From the NCBI GenBank assembly GCA_050084515.1, contig CM114274.1:38812001-38876000 (forward strand): DNA of 64,000 nucleotides, written 5' to 3'. Source of the stretch: Blasia pusilla. Its lineage: Eukaryota > Marchantiophyta > Marchantiopsida > Blasiales. Of the stretch, positions 21,790 to 32,920 are shown piece by piece. The notes beneath the pieces were generated by a model. That model searched no databases. It saw only the letters and a program-made list of their open reading frames with translations, and was not told where the DNA came from. Each line of letters starts with the position of its first letter. The stretch's first letter is position 1. A program made the position numbers and the translations under genes.

Positions 21790-23545
21790 TCAGCAAAATG
21801 TGGTAAAGATTGACGCTCCAAAACAAAGTTGCGCGCATACTGGTTCCTGCGAGAGGATCTCTTTGACTCGATTGAATGCTTTATCCACTTCCTCGGTCCA
21901 TGTAGTATTGGCAAACTTTGCGGTCCAATCCGTGAGAGGTTTCACTATGCCCGAAAAGTTCTTCACGTATGTCCGATAAAACTGGACAGCTCCGATGAAC
22001 CTTCTCATCCCCTTCACCGTGGAAGGCGGTTCCCATTCGACAATCGCGCTCACCTTTTCCATGTCTGGACTCACTCCATCCGCACTAACCACATGCCCCA
22101 AGAACTTGATCTTCGTCAAACCGAACTCACTCTTATCCGCATTCGCATACAGCTTGTTCGCCCTAAGTTTCTCAAACACCGTCTTCAAATGTCGAGCATG
22201 CTCCTCTAGTGTTTTCGAATAGATGAGTATGTCATCTATATAGATGATCACAAACTCATCCGTCTCCTTGTGAAAGATGGAGTTCATCAAAGTGGTAAAC
22301 GTCGGAGGCGCATTACAAAGACCGAAAGGCATTACTACAAACTCGAACGAACCGTATCTCGCCCTGTGCAGTCTTTCTCTACATCCGCTTCGGCAATCCG
22401 AATCGATAATATCCTGATTTCAGGTCAATCCGGCTGAAATACTTGGCACCCGACAATCGATCAAAGAGGTCATCCATCCTCGGTAGAGGATAGTTATTCC
22501 TTACCTTCACTTTATTCAGCGCCTGATAATCAACACAGAGTCTCAACTTCCCATCCTTCTTCTTGACAAAGAGGACGGGCGCCCCATAAGGTGACTTCCT
22601 TGTTCGGATGTAACCCCTCTCTAGGAGTTCACCCAACTGTTTCTTCAACTCAGCAAGTTCCTCTTGATTCAACCTATATGGTGCCTTTGAAGGTGGTTGA
22701 GATCCTGGTATCACCTCAATCTTATGATCAACCGCCCTATGTGGTGGCAACTCAGTCGAAAGCTCCTTAGTCAACACATCTTCAAATTCTTTCACAACTC
22801 TCTTGAGTGTTTCAGGGATCTCCCTTGAAGCTGAGTTCTGATCTCTGCATCTTGCGTTTGCATCATCCTCTACTTGTCTCATCAAGCAAAGGAATCCTTC
22901 CTCTAACTCGGCCAAACTCGTCCTCGTGATGGCGTTCACCAACTCCGTCTTTCTAGGCACCTCACGAACCAATCTGACGTCCGTCCGTTTGCCGTTAACC
23001 AAGACGCTTAACCTCAAAGGTCTCCGCCTCAATTCCACCTCATACGCATCCAAGAACGTGTTCCCCAAGACTCCGTCGATACCGTCCATCTCGCAAACTG
23101 TAAAATTCTCCTTCAACTCAAATACTCCGCATCTCACAACTAGCCCTAAAACCAGATCTGATGTCTGGTGGGACTTGCCTCCCGCGAATCCTACCCTAAT
23201 GGGTTCATCCGCCTTGGTGGTTGGCAATCCCAACGTTTTTACGATTCTCGGACTCAAGAATGAGTGCGAAGCACCTGTATCAACGAGCAACATCACATCG
23301 CGATTAGCGATCTTGGATCCTAGGTAAACCAAATTGGGCGTTCTCTTGGTGACTTGTAGAGATATATCTAGATCTCCCTCCGATAAATGCTTAGCGGCAA
23401 ACGCAATCATACTCGGTTTACTAACCTTGGGCCTAACACATTCCTTAGCCATATGCCCGGGTTCGCCACAATTATAGCAAATCACTTTGGCATTCGTTGA
23501 CTTCGTAAACGGCGGCCCCTTCGGCTTCGCATTGAGTTCCACTCG
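21790..23545 (-). pseudogene. Chromovirus gag C-terminus, protease and reverse transcriptase (truncated)
   Basis: The least damaged coding copy of this family here. One frame (22379-23542, 387 codons) carries a CCHC zinc knuckle ([14 protein letters not shown], about residues 22-35), protease ([14 protein letters not shown], about 84-97) and the first half of reverse transcriptase ([32 protein letters not shown]). It ends at a stop after GLPKRM. An adjoining frame (21790-22332, 180 codons) resumes with MPFGLCNAPP, the catalytic VIIYIDDILIYS and KIKFLGHVVSADGV, and ends shortly before RNase H should start. The two frames are separated by about 46 bases. No LTR is attached at either end. Confidence 0.9.
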
Positions 23546-23579
23546 TTTCGCCGTTGGGGCGAGAGACCCTCCGTGGTCA

Positions 23580-24060
23580 CGCTCAATGGTTAAATTCCAT
23601 TCAAATGTACATCTTAAAGTACATTTGAAATTAAATTTTTGATATATAACTCACTAAGTTATCATGCTCATGTTACTTCTTTGATTAGTTTTTGTTATAG
23701 AAATTGGTCGTTTTGGGGGAAATACAAAAAGGAGGTATGCTAAAGAACACTATTAAATCCAAGTCTGCGTAAAGGAAGAAAATATGAAATAAGAAAATCA
23801 AAGTAATAAGAATATACCTCAAGAAGAGACTTTCAAACATTAGATAGGATGTTATTCGAACTTTCCCAGCCATACATGGCCGGGAAGGTCAACCTCTCCA
23901 AGATTGCCACTCCTCATAAAGGGAAGGGTGACCTACACTTGTAGGTCACCTCCTAAGAGTAGGTCACATATGACCTCTTAAAATAGGGAAGTACAAGACC
24001 CCTCTAAGGCTTCGATACTATCTCGCCTTACGCCTCATCTACCATGACACTTGTCGTGCG
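23580..24060. other. No gene recognised; nested small palindromes
   Basis: AT-rich, then a cluster of TGACC-type palindromes: GTGACCTACA/TGTAGGTCAC (23928-23949) and AGGTCACATATGACCT (23961-23976). The small inverted pair TTCAAATGTAC/GTACATTTGAA lies near 23603-23630. No coding region recognised. Confidence 0.4.
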
Positions 24061-24340
24061 AATACACATCGTTGCCAACATACATCGGCTGTCATGAACA
24101 CACATGTGTAAGATCCATCTAGCTATGAATTCTAGCATCTCTACACTTGAACAACTAGACAAACCCAATTGCCCCCTAGTTGGTGGTTAGGTCCCTCTAA
24201 CTCCATATAGCCTACAAAACATGTCTAAATGCTATGCACCTTTTTGGTGCTAAGATCAGGAGGTCGGGTGCTATGTCGCCCCATCGTTAGTTACCTTCCT
24301 GAAATCCATAACACCAAGAGGCATCTTGTATCAAGCTATC
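24061..24340 (-). repeat. 3' UTR, polypurine tract and LTR tail of PHD/DNMT element (copy 2)
   Basis: Minus-sense sequence after the PHD finger. It carries the family block GGAGTTAGAGGGACCTAACC and CAACTAGGGGGCAATTGGG, then a tail ending GTGTATTCGCACGACA near 24053-24068. Compare 4939-5112 and 42558-42780. Confidence 0.65.
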
Positions 24341-26335
24341 ACAACTAAGTATATATGGGACAAAGCCAACGTCCCTAAGGAACCAAGTCAAGAGTTGGCG
24401 TCAAACACGACATATGCCATCCTCGAGAACACCCATCACAAACTAGCATCGTGGCTGCACCTTTGGTAGACCCACATAACATGCATCTCAAGCCTATAGG
24501 AACAATTGCAAAGCTTGGATCAATCCTCCCATCTACGTTTGGAAGATGACATGGTGCACAGTTACGCACATGATCTTTCCAAAAGGTACCATCACGACCC
24601 TCTAAAACAAGGACTCATGAAGGTAAAATTTTGCACACGCAGAATAGTGCGTCCCGCCCTCACTTCCAATGTCGTCGGCGCTGTCTGCTGTAGGTAGATA
24701 TAATTGTCAGGATGGAATCGCAAAATCCAGGTCGATAGCCTCCTCCATCCGCAGTCGTGTACCTTAGAGTATCGCAATGCTGAGCGATAGCCACGTTCTC
24801 AAACGCCACAGGCATGACTCTCTGGAAGAGCTCCGCCCGTTGAGAAGACAGTCGCACCCGTACGTCTGGATCGTCGAAGTCAAGCACCTGAACAACATCT
24901 CATCGAATCAACGCCAGTAACTCTAGCTCTCTCCCATAGAGCAAGAAATACAGTGAAAATGACGCTAAGGATGCGTGCCGAGTGAAGCGATAACCCATCG
25001 CCAACCACGCCAATCGTGAGGTCCCAATCTCCCAAGTGTCCTCTCTCGCAATCCATACTTGCGTAGTCCTCTCTTCATCGCCGCACAACTCTCTCGCCAA
25101 ACCATCTGCCTTCAGATGATCTCGAGAAGTCGTATGATGATCTATTAGTGCCTGATCACACAAGGCTGGAAAGTCACCCCTAAACTCAGTACCCTGGTCT
25201 CTCAACACCTCTGCTGGTGCACCGGAATGACTAAGCACTTCATCAAGAAATGCATAAACCGCTCCCTCACTCGACCTATTCGGCAACGCTACCAACTCAT
25301 TCCACTTGGAGAAGGACTCCACCATGACCAACACGTATGGACTACGGCATCCTGTCAATGGTTAAGGCCCTGCAAAATCTAAACTCGAGCGATATCCTAA
25401 TCCCATGATCGGTAAAGGATGCAAGTGTGGTGTGGGAGCATTGAACGATGGCCACACCCTATCACATACAATGCTACAAACTGCTGAACATTAGTCTGCA
25501 TACCGCACCACCAATACTGAACTTGAATCAAGCTATACATACGCTTGACTCCAAAATGCCCTAACTCCTTGTGAGCATGTCTCACGACTCATGTTGATGC
25601 AAAGGATGTGGCACCATCCGCACTCATCCATCCTCCCAAACTGGAAGCACATGCGTCCCCTCCCACCTGAACCTCTTGGCTTGTTGTAGGACTTGATCTT
25701 GCTCTCTAGCATCCACCGTGCTTGCTAAGACACCAATGCATAGGTATTCCAAGACCATCTCATTATGGTGGATGTCTCCAATCGTTGTCGACTCCTCACT
25801 AGCATGTGGATCTGAGGACTTAGCATCCATCCTCCCTCATGGAGTGGATGCCTCATGCTGACATGACATAGCCAATAGACACAAATTGGCATGTGCGTGC
25901 CAACTCAGCACCATCTCCTTATAACTCTCACCATGCCACCACGCTCGAGTCGCATCGCTGTGGCTCATGGGTTACGGCTCAATCTGTCCGCATCCTTGTT
26001 CAAATGTCTTGGGCGATGGACAACATGAAAATCATACTCCTGCAACAAGAGTGACCATCTGGCAAACTTCCTTGTAGCTTGTCAGACTCCATCAACCATC
26101 TGAGGGGCTGATGATCAATGATAATAGTGAAAGGATTCCCGAACAAATAACATCTAAAATGGGCCACTGCCCACACTACAGCTAAGCACTCCCCCTCATA
26201 GGAACTATACTTCGCCTCCGCAGTGTTGTTTGAGTGGCTTGCATATGCCACTACAAACTCCTTCCCTTCATCATCTCTCTGAGTGAGCACCGCTCCTAAC
26301 CCCAACATACTCCAGCCCATATGTAACTATAACGC
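24341..26335 (-). pseudogene. RNase H, integrase and PHD finger of PHD/DNMT element (copy 2)
   Basis: Minus-strand pol remnant. RNase H (26000-26320: LGLGAVLTQRDDEGKEFVVA, YSSYEGECLAVVWAVAHFR, IIIDHQPLRWLMES). Integrase zinc-binding region (25397-25585: MRHAHKELGHFGVKRMYSLI, YWWCGMQTNVQQFV). Integrase core (24900-25358: LVMVESFSKWNELVALPN, LRDQGTEFRGDF, TTSRDHLKADGLA). C-terminal domain (24592-24887). PHD finger (24375-24569: LRCMLCGSTKGAATMLVCDG, CSRGWHMSCLTPTLDLVP), where the first six zinc ligands are intact. A TAG interrupts it and the same frame then reads GRWLCP, with the last Cys of the pair changed. At least four frames are needed, so it is dead. Confidence 0.85.
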
Positions 26336-26649
26336 ACGATCACCCAATTCACGTGAAATTTCCATCATATTAAACACTACATTGGGAAATTTTTCATATC
26401 AAAATGTTTTTAATTCCATCCTTTCAACCTAGTCTATTGGATGAGCAATATATTGCTAGTACATATTGAGGGCATTAATGATACATTTTTCACTTAAACA
26501 TACTTCATGTATTGTTAGTTGTAATGACATATGTAATGCATTGGGAACATGTCTAGTTTGGTACGAAAAACGTCGAAAATATAAAATCTAGTAGGGAAAG
26601 CTTTGGGGATGGAAAATTGACAAGAAAAATTTTCATCATCAAAATGGAA
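26336..26649. other. No gene recognised
   Basis: AT-rich spacer between two oppositely oriented pol fragments. Nothing recognisable. Confidence 0.4.
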
Positions 26650-28478
26650 GACAGGTTGGAGGACAGGGAGAAGACAACATTCTGGGGGATAGATTGGTTC
26701 GGGAGAGATTGCTTGTATTAGTGGCGGTTCTTACCATTTGGGTTGAAGAACTCGCCTGCAGAGTTTCAGAGAGTGATGGATAGGATTCTGGCTGGCTTGA
26801 AGTTTGTACGATGTTACATAGATGATATTCTTATCTTCAGTTCCACGGTTGAGGAGCACGAGCGACACCTGGAGGAGATGTTTCGGCGATTGCAGTTACA
26901 TGGAGTGAAGTTACATCCACGCAAGTGCAGATTCTTTCAGGAGCAGATTGAGTACTTGGGACACACCATATACCCGAGTGGGTTAGGCGTTCAGCAGATG
27001 AAAGAAGAGGCTATTGCACAGATTCCACGCCCTACAGATGTGAGTCGAGTCCGAGCATTTCTTGGACTGGAAAACTTCTATCAACGGTATGTCAAGGGTT
27101 TTAGTGCGATCGCAAAGTCTTTGACCTTGTTGACGAGACTTGATCAGGTTTGGTTGTGGGGAGATGATAAGGAGCGAGCATTTGAGGAGCTCAAGGACAG
27201 GTTGACGTCCTCACCCATTTGACAGAGACCGGTCAGGGGTCACCCATTCCAATTACATACGGATTGGAGCATGGAGTCCAACAAGCTTACGGGAAAGCTT
27301 GCCAGGTGGGCTCTATTACTACAGGAGTATGAGTTTGAGGTGGTTCATAGCCAGGTTGGCTGAACCAGGATGCGGATGGGTTGAGTCATAACCCATGTCC
27401 GAGTCAGAGAGACGACACAGGAGCTCGATGGCACGGAGAGAGTGATGAGGAGATGGTGCCCGGTTGGCATGCATCTACCTATCTTTGTTGGTTGACTATG
27501 GCAGGTCAGCCACAGGTGATGACTCTAGTGGTGGGGTTGGATGATGAGTCTTTGGATCCGGAGGTTAGTGAGGAGGCAACAGGTGGTCGTGATATCCATG
27601 ACGACGTGGAGGTTGTGGAGTTCTTGCGCACTGGTGTCATAGCGAGCACAGTAAGTGCTAGGGAGTGGGATCGGATCCTATAGAGAGCCAGGAGGTTCAG
27701 GTGGGAGGGGACTCACATTTTTCGGGTATGGGGAGATGGTAGGATACGAGTGGTACCTCATCCTTCCCAGCGAGCACGTGTAGTGCGACATGCCCATGAG
27801 GAGTTGGGACATTTTGGAGTAAAGCATACTTACAACTTACTCCAGGTTCAATATTGGTGGCACGGCATGCATACTGGGATACAGTAGTTTGTGGCCAGAT
27901 GTATGGTATGTGACAGAGTGCGAGCATCCTTCAAAGCTCCCACTCCCCAGTTACATCCTTTGCCGATTACGGGTTTAGGTTATCGGTGGAGTTTAGACTT
28001 TGCGGGACCTTTGCCATTGATGGGGCATCATTATAGGTACGTGTTGGTTATGGTGGAGCATTTCTCCAAGTGGATAGAGTTGGTGGCACTACCGGACAAG
28101 GCGAGCGAGGGAACAGCTTATGCATTTCTAGATCGTGTGCTTAGTCACTTAGGTGCACCGGCAGAGGTGTTGACTAACCAGGGTACCGAGTTCATGGGAG
28201 AGTTTCACGCCTTGTGTGATCAGGCGGTGATAGATCACCGCACCACGTCGAGAGATCATCCTGAGGCGGATGGGTTGGCGGAGAGAGTGGTACGGATGGT
28301 GAAGAGAGGATTGCGCAAGTATGGCTTGCAGCCAGGACAGTTGAGGGAGTGGGACCTACAGTTGCCATGGTTGGCTATGGGTTATCGCTTTAGTCGGCAG
28401 GCATTCTTGGCGTCATTTTCACCATACTTTTTGCTCTTTGGGAGAGAGCCAAATTTACCTGCAGCCATTCGACGTGAC
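26650..28478 (+). pseudogene. Reverse transcriptase, RNase H and integrase of PHD/DNMT element (copy 4)
   Basis: Plus-strand pol fragment. The reverse transcriptase frame (26743-27222) has the active site VRCYIDDILIFSS, HPRKCRFFQEQIEYLGHTI and VRAFLGLENFYQRYVKGFSA. RNase H is largely deleted: HTDWS near 27256 runs directly into the linker after the domain. The integrase zinc-binding region (HAHEELGHFGVKHTYNLLQ, 27791-27850) and core (27891-28478: CMVCDRV, LVMVEHFSKWIELVALPD, LTNQGTEFMGEFH, HPEADGLAERVVRMVKRGL) follow. Integrase is cut at NLPAAIRRD (about 28478) and joined to methyltransferase-region sequence, so integrase C-terminus and PHD finger are missing. Confidence 0.9.
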
Positions 28479-30120
28479 ATGGACACGTTGAATGGCTGCA
28501 GGTCACTTCCTTTCTTGGCGTCATATGTAGCAATGGGTTGCGAAAGTGTGAGATCACTCCATGTCCAATTCCAGATTCAGGCTTCACTGGGAGGCACATC
28601 CCTGACACAGTTCATGACTCGCGATGAGATTGTAGTGAGGATTCGGCCCAATCATCCTACTGATAGTGCGATGGTGTGGACGTGATCGGTTGTGACACCT
28701 GCCGAGTCTTATGATGTTTTGGTAGCGGCTATCGTATGGTATCCTCTAGGTTTCACACTTAACTTTTGGGAGGAGACAACTTCCTATTGACCAAGTTGGG
28801 AGTCAGGTGCCGAACGAGCCAATCAGCTACCCGTGCAGTATGTAGGAAGACTCGATGGTTCACTCCGAGGGTAAACCACAACAATTGCTGCTTATTGTGG
28901 CATGTTATGTTGGCCTTGAGATTTACTGGAGGGGAACGCCGATGTAGAGGATAGTCATAAGGAGTGGCATGCGATGACGAGCGTGGCTACATCTTTTGGC
29001 GACACTTCTTCAACTTTGTGGGGGACGAGCATCAATTTGCAGAAGAGATTAGACGAGCTCAAGAGGCAGGCATGAAGCCGAGCCTATGCTCTAGATCAAG
29101 ACGAGATAGAGTTACCATATGCTCTAGGAGTGGAGACGTTAATACCCTTGGACACCACACCGATTGTATGCCAGTATCCCGAGGAGGATGTACTTATACT
29201 AGATCTCTTTGGAGGGATTAGTACATCGTTGGTTGTAGTGTTGCAGGCCGGAGTACAAGTATAGTAGTACTTGTATGTTGAGAGAGATGAGACTGCATGA
29301 AGAGTCTCATTACATCATGTGTCGAGACTAGTCCAGCAGTATCCTCATTTATTGCTAGTGTCTGCAGTCATGGGATACCATAGGTATTTTTGGCTGAAAT
29401 TTCATTGTTGGGGGCAACAGATGTGGATAGGTTTGGTCCAATACACTTGGAGGTGGCAGAGTGGCCATGTTAGGGTCATTCTTTGGCGGGTTGGGGACTT
29501 GGCTTGCAAGACCCGAGGTCGACCATGTTTTGGGAGATGTTGCAAGTTCTTTGACACTTGCAAACTATCCAACAATGTTCTCTAGCTTACATTTTGGAGA
29601 ACGTCCCATTGTTAGGTGACACTCGAGCTCGAGTGATGGCGATTGTACATCAGGTGCGGTCCTGGATAGGATTGGCGGTGATGTTGGATGCGGCGAGTGT
29701 TGAATCGCACGGACACCGTCCACGATTGTGGTGGACGGACCTTTTACCATCAAAGTTGCTGAGGCGGGCTTATGATGGAGTCCAGAGACCATCACTACTT
29801 ACAGTGGATGCAATCTTAGATCTCAGGTTGTTACTTATGATGATGTACCACAATTGGAACTGGCCAATGGGGTGGGTCAGCAGAGGGTAGCATTGCCTAC
29901 ATTGGTGAGTTTTCCGTCATCTCATGCTTTTTGTCAAGGAGGACTAGGCATGATATGGGTTGAGCATGCAAGTACACTGGTGGAGCCCAACGCCGACGAG
30001 CGAAAGCGAGCTATGGGGTTCTCTACAGGTACAACGACCGTGCCTATGATGGTAGAGGCATCACGCAGACATCTATTGAGTTAGGCTATGGACCTGAAGT
30101 GTCTTACTTGGGTGTTCAAT
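28479..30120 (+). pseudogene. Retrotransposon-encoded DNMT3-like C5-cytosine methyltransferase (plus copy)
   Basis: A full set of C5-methyltransferase motifs in canonical order. An N-terminal conserved region (TRDEIVVRIRPNHP, about 28618; TPAESYDVLVAAIVWYP; DLLEGNADVED, 28922-28954) is followed by the S-adenosylmethionine motif I (VLILDLFGGISTSL, 29190-29231). Next come motif IV (VAEWPC, catalytic Cys codon 29468-29470, then TAG where Gln is expected, then GHSLAG and DPRSTMFWEMLQVL), motif VI (YILENVPLLGD, ENV at 29597-29605), motif VIII (HRPRLWWTD, 29714-29740) and motifs IX-X (DERKRAMGF, 29995-30021; LGQ-type motif before MDLKCLTW). Motifs IV-VIII share one frame; motif I and motifs IX-X are in others. 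The short target-recognition region resembles DNMT3. The left edge joins integrase, so this is a rearranged copy. Confidence 0.85.
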
Positions 30121-30400
30121 CTTGGTTGGCTTATTAGAGACGGATGCAAGAGGCGTCTGTGACATTACGTCCACTTTTCAGCGCAGCGTCTATCAGGACG
30201 GGTGAGACATTGGCTGGGGGCGCGATGGTGATGGAGAGGCATCCATGGACTTCATAGGATATGTCATGAGAGCACATAGAGATGGGAGTTCATTTCGCTC
30301 ATGCAAGACATAGTGGAGTGCCAAGAGAGTTGGTGTCTAAGTTGGGAGCGCATGTTGCTGCTTCAGAGGTTGGTAGTTAGCAACCACCACCCTCCTCTTC
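30121..30400 (+). other. Linker between methyltransferase and reverse transcriptase (degraded)
   Basis: Corresponds in order to the minus-strand segment 31240-31498 (HPWISWDVVRA). No protease signature of the Asp-Thr/Ser-Gly type was seen here or in the other copies. Confidence 0.5.
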
Positions 30401-30727
30401 TCCAGAGGTCACGAGAGAGACTTGGGAACCAGTCATTGGTCCTAGGTTGATAGGAGCGGAGAGGAGACGAGTGTTGCAATTCTTGTGGAGATTCAGGGAC
30501 TATTTTGCAAATAGTATGCACGACTTGGGTACGCTAAAGGGTCCAAGAATTTGGATCGAGTTGGATAGTGATACTCCTATCTTCCGATGATCCTACTGGT
30601 ATTCCAACATGTAGCGAGCCTTGATTCAGAGTAGGAGTTGAGACTTGGCAGACGTTGGAGTGGTGGAGAGATCACTTGGGGAGTATGCTTCTGCCACAAT
30701 TATGCCAACGATGAAGGATGCATGGCC
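30401..30727 (+). pseudogene. Lead-in to reverse transcriptase of PHD/DNMT element (plus copy)
   Basis: Plus-strand reading with three stops: TWEPVIGPRLIGAERRR, MHDLGTLKGPRIWIELDSDT, RALIQSRS and LGEYASATIMP. It matches the minus-strand frame 30896-31219 and shows that the methyltransferase region lies immediately upstream of reverse transcriptase. It ends at a head-to-head junction near 30727. Confidence 0.8.
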
Positions 30728-31240
30728 ACTAGATCGATAAAAAAGCTGATGATAGCCAGCACAGAGATCTAAAGTACTGAAGATCTTTGCATGCCCTACC
30801 GCATCAAAGATCTCCTCACGAGTAGGCATGGCGTACCGATCTGACCTTGTCTGTCGGTTGATAGGACGGTAATCTCCACACATCCGCCTATCCTTCTAAT
30901 TTCCATACATATCCTTCTTCGCCGGCATGACTGTGGCACATGCATACTCCCCATGTGATAACTCCACAAGTCTTGCCTCCAACAAGTCCTGACTCCTGCT
31001 CTGAATCAAGGCTCGCTCCATATCAGAATACCTATAGGGTCGACAAAAGATTGGCGTATCACTAGCCAACTCAATCCGTATCCCATGACCCTTCAGCGTA
31101 CCTAAGTCTCTCATACTGAAGGCAAAACAAGTGACATGCCCTCTCAGAAACCTATGAACTCGCCGTCGCTCTCCTCCTATCAACTTGAGACCTATCATAG
31201 GCTCCCAAGTCTCCATCATGACCTCACTTGGAGAGGACGT
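30728..31240 (-). pseudogene. Start of reverse transcriptase of PHD/DNMT element (minus copy)
   Basis: Minus frames 30896-31219 (WEPMIGLKLIGGERRRVHRF, HGIRIELASDTPIFCRPYRY, QDLLEARLVELSHGEYACAT) and 30626-30883 (MCGDYRPINRQTRSDRYAMP, REEIFDAVGHAKIFSTLDLC, AGYHQL). These are the first conserved blocks of reverse transcriptase. It breaks before the catalytic box, at the junction with the plus-strand copy. Confidence 0.85.
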
Positions 31241-31735
31241 AACCTCTGACTTTGGTTGCTATGTAGCAACCCTAGCCACCTCCGCAACAACCACTCCACT
31301 CTGACCTCCTACACCATGCTCTACATCCAAAAAATGAACATGTGCTACTATGGCCGCCTTCACACTCTTTGCTCGAACGACGTCCCAGGAAATCCATGGG
31401 TGCCTATCTCTCCTTGTCTCGTCCCCATCCAATGCCTGTACAGACCCTATAGGCAATGGTCCAACTCGTGGACGTGATGGCATGGATGACACTCGCATCT
31501 ACCTCTGCTCAGCCATACCTAGGCTGACTATCCATGAGAGACAATTGAGGTCCATCGCCTGCCCCAACACCTGTCTCCGGGATGCCTCAGTCATCCCTGG
31601 CACCGCCGTAGTACCAGTAGCGAACCCTATGGCGCGCTTGCGCTCATCAACAGTAGGCTCATCCAATGCTCCGGTCACCTCATCCCAAATCATGCTTGGC
31701 CCTCCCTGACGAAAGGCATGGGAGGGACACCTGAG
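31241..31735 (-). pseudogene. Methyltransferase motifs IX-X and linker (minus copy)
   Basis: Frame 31499-31693 holds the end of the DNMT domain: DERKRAIGFATGTT (motif IX region) and SRRQVLGQAMDLNCLSWIV (motif X, with the Gly-Gln-Ala segment that replaces GNx in most C5 enzymes). The upstream frame reads PSHAFRQGGPSMIWDE, as in the plus copy. 31259-31498 is the linker toward reverse transcriptase. Motifs I-VIII are absent. Confidence 0.8.
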
Positions 31736-31850
31736 ACCTCTTCATAGAGACCTCTTCACCATTGTGGGGTACGACTCGAGAGCTATAGAGGAGTGCCGAT
31801 GACCTCGTGAGGCAGGCGTGGAGTCATGCTTTTATCCCGGAGCAGCGAGA
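31736..31850 (+). pseudogene. Small N-terminal DNMT-region fragment
   Basis: Plus-strand reading near 31793-31850, ADDLVRQAWSHAFIPEQRES, matches the region before motif I in the minus copy (ANDLVR at 48315-48335). Orientation is opposite to its left neighbour. Confidence 0.65.
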
Positions 31851-32045
31851 GTCACGTGGCAATCGGACGATGGATGTATCCAAGATGTGTATAGGGTAGT
31901 AGGTCATGTTTGAGAGACTCCATGTATATGTATGAGTTGATTTTTGTACATGTGTGGATCGACCCGTATGTGAGGAAGATCGGTGTTGTGTGGTGTAGAT
32001 GTGACCAGCGATGTATGTTGTGTAGCGATATGTATGCGCACGACA
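31851..32045 (+). repeat. LTR 3' end of PHD/DNMT family
   Basis: Matches the end of the LTR at 49866-50495: GAAGATCGGTGTTGTGTGGT (31976-31995), GTGACCAGCGATGT and the terminus TGTATGCGCACGACA (32045). Confidence 0.75.
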
Positions 32046-32714
32046 TGGAAAGCTTGTGAGAAGACGATTCCAATACACTAAAAATCTGGACAAACGCATC
32101 GAGAAGCAATGTAGAACCATCCCCAAACTATTGGAATGATAATTAGGTTGATGGCCACAAGGAGCGGCCAAAGAGGACTTTCCTAGATGTAGAGAGAGGG
32201 TGGGAATCTCTAGATCTATGCATAAAGGGGAGGATCTCCAAGGGTGTTTAGAACATGAATCCCTCCTTGGAAACCATGGGGGTGAACCAAGGCCACGGGA
32301 TGGGTTGAGAGGTTGGCATTGGGGTTCTGACACCAAACCAACTCCAAGTAGACTTGTCGTGGACACCATCCTTAGACCTTTATCCATAACTCAAATATTG
32401 AGCCTCGGTTAGATACTCGTTTGAGGTCCATTGGGAAGTTAGGACCATTGAGCGCACCACGGTTGTTTTAGGTTCCTAGACTATTACTTTCTTGTGTGCA
32501 GGAGTGAGGGGTTAGGTTAGTATTTAACTAATCTAGATCGGTGGAGCTTGAAGGGTGTCACAAGACCACGACTTAGGGAGACGCGAGCGTGACCGATCCA
32601 AATTAGGCCCAATAGGAATGTGTTTGGGTGAAGATCAACACAAAGAGTTTGACTTGTTGAATGCAAGCTTCCACAATACGCAAGAACAATGTTCAAGGGA
32701 ATAGGCACACGACA
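32046..32714 (+). repeat. 5'-truncated, decayed chromovirus LTR
   Basis: Starts inside the LTR (GGAAAGCTTGTGAGAAG corresponds to GGAAAGCTTATGGAGAG at 11026) and continues in register to ATAGGCACACGACA. The first third is missing and it abuts the end of another family's LTR. Confidence 0.7.
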
Positions 32715-32920
32715 TATTGAGTGGTTGGCATTGGGATTTTCACACCAAGCAAAGTCCAAATAGTCGAAATATGAACGTCAACCTTGGAACTTTCCTAGTT
32801 AATCCAAACCATGGCTAATATGAATGCGTTTGGTTATAGATCAGTAAGGAGAGGGAAAACTCTTAAAAGCAAACTTCTATAACACACAAGATCAACATTC
32901 AAGGGAATGGGTGCACGATT
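32715..32920 (+). repeat. Second short chromovirus LTR end
   Basis: Repeats the terminal LTR blocks (GATCAGTAAGGAGAG, AAGATCAACATTCAAGGGAA, GGGTGCACGA) directly after the previous copy, giving two LTR ends in tandem. Confidence 0.5.

Noticed and set aside
29565-29795. Minus ORF opposite the methyltransferase.
   Set aside because: The plus strand carries ENV and HRPRLWW motifs in frame; the reverse frame has no recognisable content.
30410-31240. Possible aspartic protease between methyltransferase and reverse transcriptase in the PHD/DNMT family.
   Set aside because: No Asp-Ser/Thr-Gly signature in any of the copies read; the stretch is lead-in to reverse transcriptase.
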